Shown one piece after another: positions 12,443 through 22,853 of a stretch of DNA of 64,000 bases (positions within the stretch are counted from its first letter, which is position 1; each line of letters begins with the position of its first letter). The notes under the pieces were generated by a model. The model searched no databases. It was not told where the DNA came from and saw only the letters and a program-made list of their open reading frames with translations. Where the stretch lies: the NCBI GenBank assembly GCA_025738555.1, contig JAOVFP010000014.1:434001-498000 (forward strand), read 5' to 3'. This stretch comes from Cyathus striatus. Lineage: Eukaryota; Basidiomycota; Agaricomycetes; Agaricales; Nidulariaceae. The position numbers were made by a program, and so were the translations under genes.

Positions 12443-13906
12443 ATGGTGGAGGTGGCTCTTCACAAATTGACGGTTGAATTGTTCGTTTCTAATTATCGGT
12501 CTGCGTATTTCCGGACCATTTCTACTCGTATGTTTCTCTTTGTTGTCCAAGGAAAAGTTTATTCACCTCGCTCTGTTTAGTTTCTGCTTTGATAGTTTTG
12601 CTTTTTGAGTATGTTCTTAATTTCCAGGATGAATTTCGGTTTGTATGGAGGTACGTATATCGCGGCTTTCTAGGATTCGGCTGACGAACACAGTTATAGA
12701 AAACCACATATAACAACTATTAAAGTGGTCTATCTAATTTCTCGTTATGGTGCTATTTTAACTCAAATGTATATGCCCTGCTTTCTACAACCGTATGCAA
12801 CGCTCACGATAGTTTCAGAGTCAACCTTGTAGCCGCTCGGCTTGTCATAGACAAGATACCTGTCTCGAAGGACCTCTGTAAAATATGGTTCATATTCCAT
12901 ATGACATCGTCGACGGGCTTCTTGTTTGCACTGGACATCGTTCTGATGATAAGGGGTACGTGACTCACTTATCCATCGCAAGATCGTACTTCATAATCAA
13001 TTCCAGTCTATGCACTTTACAACCGCGATCCCAAAGTCGGCACCTTCCTAGCAACACTACTACTCACCCAAGCTTTGCTAGTCTCCACCTTCGCCTGGCG
13101 ATCCGGAGATATACCATTAAGTATATCCTGCAACATCACCACAAGACAAGAGATTCTCGCTCCCTCGTGCGTATCGGACTTCGTACATATCCGGCAAACA
13201 AGCTAACTGCCCACACGCAGGGTATTCGTTATCGGCACACACTTATTGCTCTTGGCAATGACAATGTATAAACGGAGGGTGGTGGCCGAACAATCAGCTT
13301 TGCTTGACCTCGTGGTACGGGATGGCACTTACATGTTCGTGTTCGTGTTCTGTAAGTACACCTCTGCCCCCGTGTGTTCACACACTGATGATAAAACGTA
13401 TCTTCTAGCTGTGTTTACGGCAACGATTCCTTACAGCCTAGTGGTGGACTATGCGGAGTCCCACGTAGTGTTTGTGTGCGTGGCGTCCTTATGAATAACA
13501 CATGCATTGCTTCTTACCCTTCACGGACTATAGATGGCCTACAACGTTCTTTTCGGTCTTCGTATGTCCTCTCACTTTCCTTATCTTTTATTTCTCTCAC
13601 ATCGCTCACTTGCAGGCCTGTCGATTGATCCTGAACATGCGGAATCTGAGAACGAGCTCTGAGGATACGAATCAGCCTCCGCTGAGCGCTGAAGATACAT
13701 CGGTAGACTTTGAATTCACCTCGTTTTTCGACACAAGACACAATGCTAGTTCTTCGACCGGGGTTACTATTGAGTTTGCCAGGATGGACTCGGATTGTGC
13801 GACCGATGAAGCTCCCATTGGTTTGGGCGTTGTACGGGGAGATTCTGTCCCATCAACGTCGTTTGGAAGTGGATTGATAAGTCGAGTATCTTTGTCCCAT
13901 GTTTGA
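12443..13906 (+). CDS. DUF6533-type multi-pass membrane protein
   Basis: Assembled from short exons: 12443-12527, 12581-12650, 12700-12768, 12813-12955, from 13007, and further exons ending with the stop at 13906. Each junction has GT/AG and keeps phase. The translation shows the usual order for this basidiomycete family: a first helix with LFEYVLNFQDEFRFVWRK, then IKVVYLISRYGAIL, a helix ending in MIRVYALYNRD, further hydrophobic segments (VFVIGTHLLLLAMTM, VFTATIPYSLV), and ACRLILNMRNLR before a polar cytosolic tail. DUF6533 proteins are integral membrane proteins of unknown function. The last two or three junctions are the least certain. Confidence 0.75.
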
Positions 13907-14097
13907 GTAGATGTTAATCACATTCTTTTATTTCGTTCTGAAGTTGTGGCGTTAGATGTGCCTCGCTCTAGGTGGGACCAGAGTAGACCAGAGTCATATT
14001 TCTAAATTCGTTACCTGCCATTTCCAACGATCAACGTCGAGCTCTACCAAAATCTGTAACTAAAAAGAGAAGATAAACTACCAAGTCCAAAACTACC
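13907..14097. other. Short convergent intergenic region
   Basis: The DUF6533 gene and the BTB gene end tail to tail about 190 bp apart. No separate element is visible. Confidence 0.4.
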
Positions 14098-14982
14098 CTA
14101 AACAGTCTCAGGCAACCTATCAATACAAGCCTTAATATCCCGCAACGTATAAACCTTATTATAATACAAATCCCCACACCCCTCCTTCTTACACTTCGCA
14201 CTCCAACAAGCCACAGCCTCAGGCCATTCCTCCATGTCCAACGCACAAATCGTATCTCCCAAAGGCCTCCAATCCATCTCCAAAAACATACGCGCCTTCA
14301 GCTCCCTCCATGGATGATTATCCACCTCCTCTCCACACCCGGTACAGCTGTACTTCACCGCATTACCAGCGTTGAACAAATCCCCATCTATGGCCTTTTT
14401 AAATTCGTCCCGCCGCCTGCGGTGGAGACCTAATAGTGCCATAAGGTCTTTCGCAGTCAACGAAGCCAGCTGCGGTTCATGCTTCTTCTCGTACAAAGAA
14501 AGACTGAGAGTATGCGACGAGGCAATCTGGGATTCTTCCTCCCACCCATACCGCCTCGCGAGGCCGTAGAGCCGTATCGGCTCCGCAAGGAAGAGTGGGG
14601 AAGTACATGCGCCCTGGAGGATCGATAATGGGCCCGGGGCGTCGAGGAATTCAACGAGACGCGCAACAGAAGCCAAATCATCGAATGTCTTCCACTGGGG
14701 CGGTTCGAGCCCACATATGAGACACAGAACGCGCTCAAGAACATCGTCTGGTTCAGCTATTTCAAACACATGCTCCTCTTCCTCCTCTTCCTCCCTTTTT
14801 AAAAGCTCGCCTATCGTAGGCACAGGAAGTAACGTCCGGAAATAGCCACACGTACGGCGCAGAGTGAACTTAGGAACGCGGTACAGAGTCCCGTCTGCGG
14901 AGCGCAGAATGACGTCGGCGCTGAGCGAGCTGAACTTGGGATGGTAGGTGTCGACGGCGGATTTTTCAAGTTCTGCGCTCAT
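14098..14982 (-). CDS. BTB/POZ domain protein
   Basis: Single exon of 294 codons from ATG at 14982. Residues about 18-120 fit a fungal BTB/POZ fold: FSSLSADVILRSADGTLYRV, then YFRTLL and a helical part with EPDDVLERVLCLIC. An acidic run (EEEEEEE) sits in the loop. The C-terminal half has a cysteine cluster (CTGCGEEV, CWSAKCKKEGCG) that could bind zinc. BTB domains mediate dimerisation and often recruit cullin-3 ligases; the partner here is unknown. Upstream and downstream genes are unrelated in function. Confidence 0.8.
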   Translation of the reverse strand: MSAELEKSAVDTYHPKFSSLSADVILRSADGTLYRVPKFTLRRTCGYFRTLLPVPTIGELLKREEEEEEEHVFEIAEPDDVLERVLCLICGLEPPQWKTFDDLASVARLVEFLDAPGPLSILQGACTSPLFLAEPIRLYGLARRYGWEEESQIASSHTLSLSLYEKKHEPQLASLTAKDLMALLGLHRRRRDEFKKAIDGDLFNAGNAVKYSCTGCGEEVDNHPWRELKARMFLEMDWRPLGDTICALDMEEWPEAVACWSAKCKKEGCGDLYYNKVYTLRDIKACIDRLPETV

Positions 14983-15318
14983 GGGTGTAAGGGTGGAGAA
15001 GATGGATGGTAGTATGGGAGTGTGTCTAGACTCTGCTCTGCGTCATACTATAGCCTCGCCTAGACAACGTGCTGACCACGATTGTAGTGTACCATTAATG
15101 CCCTGGGTAGCTTGGTCTTCGAAAGGCATAGGGGTGCGGAAGGTATATTGTACTACATCATGGGATGATGGGTTCGAAGCTAAGTAATTAACTGCTCACG
15201 TAAAACCAAGAATCAATGGCTCCTTTACACAAATCCAATTCCCCTGTATTAGTTCGTCTACAAATTACACACAAAAGTAAAATCAGTACATATGCGATAC
15301 TATGCTACCTCCCATCGC

Positions 15319-16987
15319 TTAGAGACACTGGCTGTAGTATTGGTTAAGAACGCTGCAGCTCGAGCCACTCGCGCAGACAGTAGGACCAGCATACCCAGTT
15401 CCACCGCTAAGGAATAAAAGTGAGTACAATTTCTAAACGAAGAACAAAAAAGAAACTCACCATTGACCGTACTTGGTCTGAGTAGCAGCGGGGGCAGAGG
15501 AGGCAGTGGTGGTGGTTGGTGGTGGGTTCCCTCCAGTAGGGTTAGCTGGAGGTGTAGAACCAGTACCGGTAAATGTCGATCCAATATCACCAAACTTGAT
15601 GTTAGAGAAGGTCACAGATGCGTTGGCCTCAGATGTCTCAATGTCGGTGGGGACACCAGAAGTAGTAGCGCAAGTTCCACGCATGATACCGGGGTTGGAG
15701 GCGGGTAGGTTAGTGGGGTAAGCACTGTCGAGCCAGAGCATGTTGGCAGCGTGGTCATCCCAAACACTGAGTACCAAAACCATTCCAGTGCCCAAAGCCT
15801 TGCCCATGGCGGTAAGACCACCTTTGTTCTGGAAGTTGCGGGTGTCGTTGAATACAGTCTTCTGGGCATCACAGAAGTCCTCAGTGATGGAGTCGAAGGT
15901 GGCCATTCCGGGGATGTTGGTCTTGGAGTTCTGGATGACCTTGCCGTCCTGAACGTAGATACGGCGGATCTCCGCGAGGTTGCCGGTGGTGCTGTTGTTG
16001 TCGGTAAGGAACTGGGTGACAACGGTGAACTTCTTGCTGGTGTCGACGGTGAGGCCCTTTCCGTAGAAGGTCTGGTCACCCATGCGGAAGGAGTTGAAAT
16101 CGCAACCGTCGGGGTCACAGACACCGCTGGTGCGGTCGGTGATGGCGCAGTCGGTGCCAGTGCACTTGTAGAGACCTTGGACTGTACAAGGGTGGGGAGT
16201 GAACGCAGCTGCGTCGTTGTTGGCTTCCCAGACGTCCATCTCGTTACAGCAGGCACCGGAGCTACCGGTTCCGGCGTTGGGGTCGCTGGGGTTTCCAGTC
16301 CAGCCTTGGACGTTAGCCTGTGGAATCATAGTTAGACACTTCTGTCTCGGAATGTATAGAAAGAATGCGACATACCTGTCCGTTAATGAACTTGATGTCA
16401 CGAGGGCACTGAGAGTCACAGTATCCAGTACCATACTTGGCACCAGCCTTGTTGGTAGGGAACTTGGCCATACCACCATCAGCGTCCATCTCGGAGAAGT
16501 AGAGCGCGCCGTTAAGACCGCAAGGAAGGTTGGAAAGGTCGACGTCGAATGTGAACTCCTTGTTCAGGAGCTGGAATATCTCGTACTTGGACTCCGAGTC
16601 TAAGAGGTACACACGGGAACCAATGTTCTTGCTCGAACCGGAGGTGACGAATTTGAGCGTGAGCGCGTTACCGCTGGTGGTGATACCGTACGTGCCCTGG
16701 TAATCCGCACCATCGAGGGCACAGTTCGCAGCGCAAGTAGCGCCATCAGGGCATAGAGTCGTGTCGAACGTGTTGCCGGTGTAGCAGTTGGTGTATCCGC
16801 TGGTGGTGTGGAGCCAGCGCCAGTTGGAGTCGAGGACGACGGCACCTGCGGATTGAGTGGTGCATCCGGAAGCGGTACATTTCTGCCAGGGGAGAGCGGG
16901 GTGGTTCTCAGCAGTTTGGGTGCCGACTTGTTGGGCGCTCGCTACCGCTGCGAGAGCGAGGAGGGTGAGTGAAAGCTTGGGGAACAT
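15319..16987 (-). CDS. GH7 cellobiohydrolase with C-terminal CBM1
   Basis: Three exons: 16376-16987, 15461-16317 and 15319-15406, with introns of 58 and 54 nt; product 518 aa, the usual length for a CBM1-bearing CBHI. A signal peptide covers residues 1-18 ([12 protein letters not shown], mature QQVGTQTA). The GH7 catalytic core carries the diagnostic EMDVWEAN, giving nucleophile E230, D232 and acid/base E235. A Pro/Thr/Ser linker (about 455-484) leads to a CBM1 ([12 protein letters not shown]...YYSQCL) with conserved cysteines, split by the last intron. The enzyme releases cellobiose from cellulose chain ends (reducing end in the known family) and is secreted. It marks a plant-biomass-degrading lifestyle. 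Confidence 0.95.
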
Positions 16988-17028
16988 GGTGCTTGAGGTG
17001 TTGGTGATAGTCGATTAGGAAGGGGGGG

Positions 17029-17035
17029 TTTTATA
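17029..17035 (-). promoter_or_regulatory. TATA box of the GH7 gene
   Basis: TATAAAA on the minus strand, 42 nt before the ATG at 16987, followed by a C-rich run; the spacing is typical for a highly expressed fungal gene. Confidence 0.6.
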
Positions 17036-17376
17036 GAGGGTTGGATGTTGGATCGGAAAATGTCCGGTGTGTGGAGCGTTTCTTCGCTGAAATGTAGAGA
17101 GTTTGCTGGTAGATAGTATGCTGGCATTCTGAACACGCTGGGAGGAATTTCTTGTTCTTCGACGCGTACTGGCTATTCACACTATGGTCTCTGATACACT
17201 TCGCGCCAAGAGATACTCCGGATTCCGCACCGAGGTGGATAGAAGCAGGGAAGCGTCGAAACAAGTCATGGGACATGACTCGTCACGATACATCTCGGAC
17301 CATTGAGGATGCTGGGAGGCCGAAAATAGGTTGAATTGTCAGTCACGATATCTTCCGGAGACCAACCGAGGAAAAG

Positions 17377-17382
17377 GCGGGG
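17377..17382 (+). promoter_or_regulatory. CreA/Cre1-like site upstream of GH7
   Basis: GCGGGG fits the SYGGRG consensus of the carbon-catabolite repressor, 390 bp upstream of the GH7 start. Short consensus; chance occurrence is possible. Confidence 0.3.
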
Positions 17383-17514
17383 CGTAGAAAACTACAGAGC
17401 ACAGCGTTATTTTGGAGGCATGGACGATGGGTGCGAGGAAGTGTCGAGGAAGTGTTCTAAGAGGTGAGAAGTTGAGGTAATGGACTTCCACATCGCGAAG
17501 ATATCCCTTAATAA

Positions 17515-17520
17515 CCCCAG
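17515..17520 (-). promoter_or_regulatory. CreA/Cre1-like site upstream of GH7
   Basis: CTGGGG on the minus strand fits SYGGRG, about 530 bp upstream of the GH7 start. Confidence 0.3.
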
Positions 17521-17750
17521 GGAAAATGTTGATAGGTGGAAATTCTGGAGATTGATGAGAGGAAGGGAATCATTTTGTCTTGGTTGACTTCAGGTTTGGG
17601 AGGATAGCTGTGAAAAAGATGCTGCGGTGAAACTTAAAGCGATGGGAAGTAGTAACGGCTGTGTTCCAGGTACGTTGCACTTTAGCCGTGTTCAAGAGCG
17701 TTAGCGTAGACAAGAGTCAAGACGTAACAACAGGGCAGTTGCAGAGGATT

Positions 17751-17756
17751 GTGGGG
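17751..17756 (+). promoter_or_regulatory. CreA/Cre1-like site upstream of GH7
   Basis: GTGGGG fits SYGGRG, about 760 bp upstream of the GH7 start. Three sites in 0.4 kb suggest glucose repression, as known for GH7 genes. Confidence 0.3.
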
Positions 17757-18179
17757 AACGCAGGGCAACAGCTTTGAAAGACAACATAGACAAATAATAT
17801 TAATAATGGTCCGTTGAACCTTACTCAAGTAACGTTCATCACAACGCACACAATCGCGTCCGCCAAATTCCCAGTCACACTGTCATCCTATTTTCTGTAA
17901 AGCAATAGAACCCATCCCATCCATTACTAGATCCGTATAAGTACACACTACTCAACAACGCGCACAATTGAGTCTTGTTCACATGCTTTCGCAGACATGA
18001 TCACTGCACATTCTTCAGTAAGCATGGCTATTTGATATCTTGGAATCAAATATATGTGTCATTGTCTATATAAAGATATTCAGAGCATGGTATGTATAAG
18101 TAGTGAAATCTAGGAAACCTTGCATTGTCTCCCCCTTACACCTCAGTAAACCAATCATCTTAGCTCAGTATGTGCACAC

Positions 18180-18860
18180 TATTCTGCTTTATTGTGCAAG
18201 ACACTAATGTTACTTCATCCAACATATGTAAGAAACGATATCGCAGAACATGGTCAATGAACCAAAGTATTCCCCAAGGACCCTCTAAAATTCATGCTCT
18301 CCACCCGTGCTATTAATCTAGCTGCAAACCCAGGAATGATATTCAACAATTTTCTCGAAATTATCATGAACTTATACAACAGCCCCAAATTTGATAAAGT
18401 GAGAAACCACCTAAAGCAATAGTAAGTGATTCTCTTATGCCCAGAGGAGGAAACAATGTTGAAATAAATGACACATCGATGATGATGGCATTACATTTGA
18501 CCTCAGAGCATGCAAGGGGAGGAAGCAAGAGGCAAATGGATAAGTAAATACAGTACATAGTATAATACTTAAATACATAGAAAGCGGAGCACATTGTCTG
18601 TAGAATACATAAAAGGTATAGTAAACTATCTAAAAGCATATGTGGAGGTGGCATGGAATGATAATCATTGTGACATTTGAATAGCTAATATAATTCTACA
18701 AACAACTGATGTTAAGCAGTTGCAGAAAGTAAAAGAAGGAAACGGAAGGGTATACTGATTACAAGGGATGGATATATGAAGCCTTTTCAGCTTTACTCAA
18801 AGAAAATTTCGCTATGCTCAGAAGGTTCTCTGAATACTCCACAAGCACTTGGGCTACTGT
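18180..18860 (+). pseudogene. Degraded FunK1 N-terminal fragment
   Basis: Plus-strand sequence matches the minus strand of 7790-8200 base for base over long runs, for example the AAGACACTAATGTTACTTCA block, and at protein level LYNSPKF..VRNHLKQ and EAFSAL. It is CpG-poor with stops. No kinase core follows. Confidence 0.6.
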
Positions 18861-19344
18861 GTATTAATAACATTTCTAACACTTGAAATTTTTTCTGTGC
18901 ACAGTTATTGCAAACATATATATAATTTCTATCATAGTATACTGTATATGATAAACCAGAACACAGAAGCCATATGGTGGCTGAAGAAAGTTTTCTACTC
19001 ACTTATTGTTAAGTAGTTCCTGCCTGCCATTCACGTCGCAATGCCTGGGAGATGCCATATGCTGGGCTCAGGGTTGATGCAACCATAATCCGACAATCTG
19101 ACACCTCTTGCTCTGCATTATTCATGGACAGCACCAACACCATTCCACCTCAGATCTGACCATGTAGTGCATCTTTTTCTAGCTTGGAAAGCTGGTTCAA
19201 GGATACCATGTATATCAGCCAGTGCGATCACTGCAGAGAACCAGACAGCAACCCTCAGGTACATTGTGCTCATGTTATCTTGATGCATGCAAATGGCATC
19301 ATGTGCATAACACATCCTTCTCTAGGGCCTTGCAGTTGAATCTG

Positions 19345-21046
19345 CTCCTTGCACATCTCAACCCGTAATAATAGTAGATGAAATGAAATGGCACACACTG
19401 TCATCTTTCTTGCCTTTACTCAAGTTATTATCTGCATTTACTGAAGTGAATGAACACTACGTATGTGTTTCTCTCTCTGCATTTTAAAATATCCTGATGA
19501 TGCCTTAAGATATTAAGCAGCCTGATCACAGATGATGATATTCATTCTTTCAAAGAACATGCCAAGCATGTAAAAGAATTCATATATCCTCCTCTTCAGA
19601 AAAACTACAAAGCCAGTTCAGGCAGCAAGTCATTGTTTGGCTACTGGGCTACTGGCGTGATGAAGCACAGTCCCCATGCCCCCCTCAATCCCCCTCATCC
19701 CCTCATCAGTTTACCTTCGTCTCCTAACCCAACAACACACCTCCCTCCTCCCCTCTCTCAAACATCTGCACATCATCCACAACCCTGAAGCAGACTACAA
19801 TATCCTCCCCCTCTTCCACACACCCTCACTCACATCCATTGAGCTCATAAATCTGCCAGACAGCCCACATTTGTACTCTTTCCTAATTTCTCTGTACTCT
19901 GAATCCCCCAGGCTGGAGTCCATCACTCTCCATGGTCCGCAGTGGATCCCTGTTGCCAGTCTATCAAAGATTGGGGAGCTGAAGATTCTGCAGCAGCTAG
20001 TCCTGGATCAGGTGGTCTATGTAGGGAATTACACCATTATTCAGGGTATCAGTCAGCTGCAGTATCTCACTGAGCTCGTCATTCACTTGGATATGGATAA
20101 TCAGGGAGGTGGACTCCCATTGAAATGCCAGTATATCCCATTGGAGAATGCAAGTCCTGGCTTTATGGCATTGCAACTTTTGCAGATTAGAGCTCCATTT
20201 AGGCTCATAACAGACTTGTTGCAGAATGTCTCATCCACCTGGTTGAAGGCCCTTGATATTGCCCCAATATTTGATCAGAGTCAGTATCTTGATAGGGAAC
20301 ATCTGAAGAGGCTGCAGGGTGCTGAGCAGCATAATTACAACAATGCTATGAGGTGGCACAAGAATAATTTCATCCCTCCTGCTAGGAAGCATGTATTCCT
20401 CAAACCAGAAAATCTTACCTTTGAATCAGACTATCTGAAGGAGATCAGAGAGCTCATTCTACTCTGCTCACCAATGTTGCATTCTCTCATGTTATCAATG
20501 GCAACCCCAGTGAAACTTCCCATCCTATCTCCAGAAATATCCTTTCTAGCCCAATTACACTCTCTTGAGTATTTGGAAATTTCACACTGGGCTTTTGCTT
20601 CCACAAAATATTTAGAGCTATTAATATTCCAGCTTGATAAACTTAAAACTCTGAAAATAACACTGGGGGCATATAGCCACCCCATCCCACTTACAAGCTT
20701 GAATACCATCATTGCTTCTTGTCCTCTGTTGGAGACTTTGGAACTAATGATTGATGCTACTCTCCTTTCCACAGATGTATACCCCAACTTAAGTGCTCTG
20801 AAGCATAATTGCATTCTTAATACCATTACAATTGGTAGCAACACTAGTTTGAGCAGTAAAAAGAAGCTTGTCCTGGCCCAGCATATGGATTACCTGTTTC
20901 CTAATGTGTCAGAGATGCAAGTGTGTGGGTATGAGGGTGAGTTTTGGAAGGAAGTCTGGGATATTGTTGAGCTTTGCCAACATGTTAGGAGGGATGAGTG
21001 GGAGGATGTGGGCATACATGTGGGTGAGGGATTAGAGGAGAAGTAA
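19345..21046 (+). pseudogene. CpG-depleted copy of the LRR-like gene 8912-10921
   Basis: Exon 2 of the paralog is visible at 19350-19460 (WHTLSSFLPLLKLLSAF, donor GTATGTG), exon 3 starts at 19510 (ILSSLITDDDI, where the family has ILSGPI), and a long open frame runs from ATG 19676 to 21046 (456 codons; NLPDSPHLYSF, LQGISQLQYLTELV, DREHLKRLQGAEQ). The exon-3 start and the long frame are in different phases, so there is at least one frameshift near 19600-19676, and no exon 1 was found. Many substitutions are Arg to Gln, His or Lys, as expected from CG>CA or TG. The long frame may still be translated from 19676, so a shortened gene is possible. Confidence 0.65.
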
Positions 21047-21239
21047 GTATTAGGGGTGTTTTTAGATGTGTGCTGTGCATCTTTCAAAACAATATACTTT
21101 TTGTTGCATTGTGTAAAACTTTCACCTTTGTCACTTTTTCATGTGAGGGGGTATTGTCCTGTGGCTTTAAAACCACTGGCAATTGAGATAAAATGGAAGG
21201 ATGTAATGCTTTCCCCCTTTTCTTGAATTTTCACATGTA

Positions 21240-21600
21240 AAGCTTTGAATGGTGATATTGACCATTAGTATTGTTTCTGATACAATACTGACCCCTAGGC
21301 CCAGTATATCATTATATCATTATTACTGGTAATTCAAGTGACAGGTGTTTCTGATAGATATTTTTAAAAACTGGTATCAGGCTGCAGATGTAGTATGCAT
21401 ATGATCCCCCAGGACAGAACTGATACATCAAGTCAAGTAAACCCTTTATCATAAACTGATATGGTGAGGTTGAAAAGTCATCTTTACTGAGTTGGGGACA
21501 AACTTGGCAATCTGAATCATAAGAAGTACATGAAATATTGAAGCCCTAATTTTCCTCTTCCTCATTGAATAACTTATTCATGTATATTTACCTCTGTCAC
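21240..21600 (+). repeat. Dispersed promoter-linked repeat, copy C, left part
   Basis: Matches 36270-36560 in order (GATATTGACCATTAGTATTG, ATAAACTGATATGGTGAGGT, GGGGACAAACTTGGCA, TATTTACCTCTGTCAC). It is cut at 21600 by the LTR retrotransposon and resumes at about 29872. CpG-poor. Confidence 0.65.
21596..21600. repeat. Target-site duplication, left
   Basis: GTCAC directly before the LTR at 21601, repeated as GTCAC at 29623-29627 directly after the other LTR. A 5-bp duplication is standard for Ty3/Gypsy integration. Confidence 0.85.
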
Positions 21601-22129
21601 TGTTACGATTGTCGATATTCCGAAGAATATAATCGTACAAGTCAAAAGTCACATGACTTAACTGATCCGAAGAACAAGTTAAATCAGTTTCGAAGTAGTT
21701 CTCGTTACAAGACAAGAAACTTAAGTTGAAAACTCAAGTATCAAAGTCGAGTAAGAATCAAGTAGTATTCTTTAAGCTGAAGCTTGAGCTCTACTGCCCA
21801 AGTTTCTACTGTTTAAATACAAACTAGTTCGTACTAATAATAGATAAAGTATGAGTCAAAGAAAGTATGTAAAAGACTACGCATTAATAAGGCACAGTAA
21901 AGAAGTGTGAAAATAAAGTAATAATAGTACAATGACTCGAAGAAAGTCATAAGGAAGTAAAAGTATGAGAAAGCTAAGTATAAATAAGTAATGGCTTACA
22001 CATAGCCATTATGAGTCAAAAGTATGAATAAAGCTGTGTAGAAGTAAAGATGTTTGGTATCGATGGTTGTACCAAACATGTCAAAGTAAACCAATTGTAA
22101 ACAGAAGAAAATAAAGAAAAACTGTAACA
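21601..22129 (-). repeat. 3' LTR
   Basis: 529 bp, same length as the other LTR. Differences seen: ACGATT here versus ATGATT, CTAAGTA versus CTAAATA, and GGTTGTACC versus GGTCATACC. The last pair is most simply an ancestral CG that became TG in one copy and CA in the other. Confidence 0.9.
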
Positions 22130-22853
22130 TTACTCCCTCATTAAGCGTAGAGTTCTCCTGAACTCTATTATTAGTCATATGTCGGGTCATTGGCTGTATA
22201 GTCGAAGTCGTCCCTCTGTGCATCCTTCCTGTCGCAGAATCAATCCCATGCGAGTTGTCCTGTCGATCCGTCGGGATGTATCGCTCCTCTGATGTAATCC
22301 TCCTCCATCTTGACTGTCTTACCCTTTGACCCCTCTCGTCTCTTCGACCATTGTCTGGAAATCCTTGTAACTCCACATCCACACTTCTTGTCCTCCTCCG
22401 TCCATTGTCTACTCTCTGTGTAGCAGTACCCGTGTTCAGCATCGTGGCTCGTGCAATGTGTTCTACCACATGATGGAGGGTCTCTCGGTCGATGTGCATA
22501 TTTCTCCATGCATTTGGAACGTGTGGTTGCTGGGTGTAAGGTGGAGCCGGAGTTGTTCTGAAGAAGGTATGTGGTGCCACATAATTGCTGACAAGATTGT
22601 TCATAATGTCCCGGAGTGTGTTTTGAGCACCCTCCACAGAAGTAATCGGGACAATTCTTTCTGGTGTGTCCGATAGTGCCGCATTCATAACATTTACCTG
22701 ATCGGATGTGGGTCTGGGTGTCAGTGTTCCGAAGAGTCCGACTCTCGGCGGTATGATCAGTTGGGGGGCAAGAATCGGGACGGAAGGCAACTCGGATGTC
22801 GGTCCCCCAGGCATATTTCTCTCTGATGTCCTGACATTGGCCAGGGGTGGCAT
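21996..22853 (-). CDS. Overlapping open frame downstream of pol (uncertain)
   Basis: 285 codons from ATG 22853, in a different frame from the zinc-knuckle ORF that it overlaps between 22240 and 22853, ending inside the LTR. The N-terminal part is Pro/Arg/Thr-rich and of low distinctiveness; the C-terminal about 45 residues, partly encoded by the LTR, are hydrophobic (MLQFFFIFFCLQLVYFD, then LYFYTALFILL). It holds no TGA. It may be a by-product of the other frame, or a real overlapping accessory ORF. I favour the zinc-knuckle frame because it has recognisable motifs. Confidence 0.25.
   Translation of the reverse strand: MPPLANVRTSERNMPGGPTSELPSVPILAPQLIIPPRVGLFGTLTPRPTSDQVNVMNAALSDTPERIVPITSVEGAQNTLRDIMNNLVSNYVAPHTFFRTTPAPPYTQQPHVPNAWRNMHIDRETLHHVVEHIARATMLNTGTATQRVDNGRRRTRSVDVELQGFPDNGRRDERGQRVRQSRWRRITSEERYIPTDRQDNSHGIDSATGRMHRGTTSTIQPMTRHMTNNRVQENSTLNEGVMLQFFFIFFCLQLVYFDMFGTTIDTKHLYFYTALFILLTHNGYV
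22130..22142 (-). other. Candidate polypurine tract
   Basis: On the minus strand AATGAGGGAGTAA directly precedes the 3' LTR start (TGTTACAG). It is short but correctly placed for plus-strand priming. Confidence 0.5.

Larger units (their letters stand above)
17820..21600. other. CpG-poor stretch
   Basis: CG dinucleotides become rare here compared with the flanking GH7 gene and the retrotransposon, while TG and CA are frequent. In the 1.37-kb open frame 19676-21046 I find only a handful of CG, against dozens in its paralog at 8912-10246. The pattern fits methyl-CpG deamination or a repeat-induced CpG transition process. Apart from the FunK1 and LRR copies and the repeat listed separately, I recognise no gene here. 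Confidence 0.7.

Noticed and set aside
15751..16335. 194-codon plus-strand frame antisense to the GH7 gene.
   Set aside because: Lies entirely opposite a certain GH7 exon; a shadow of its codon bias.
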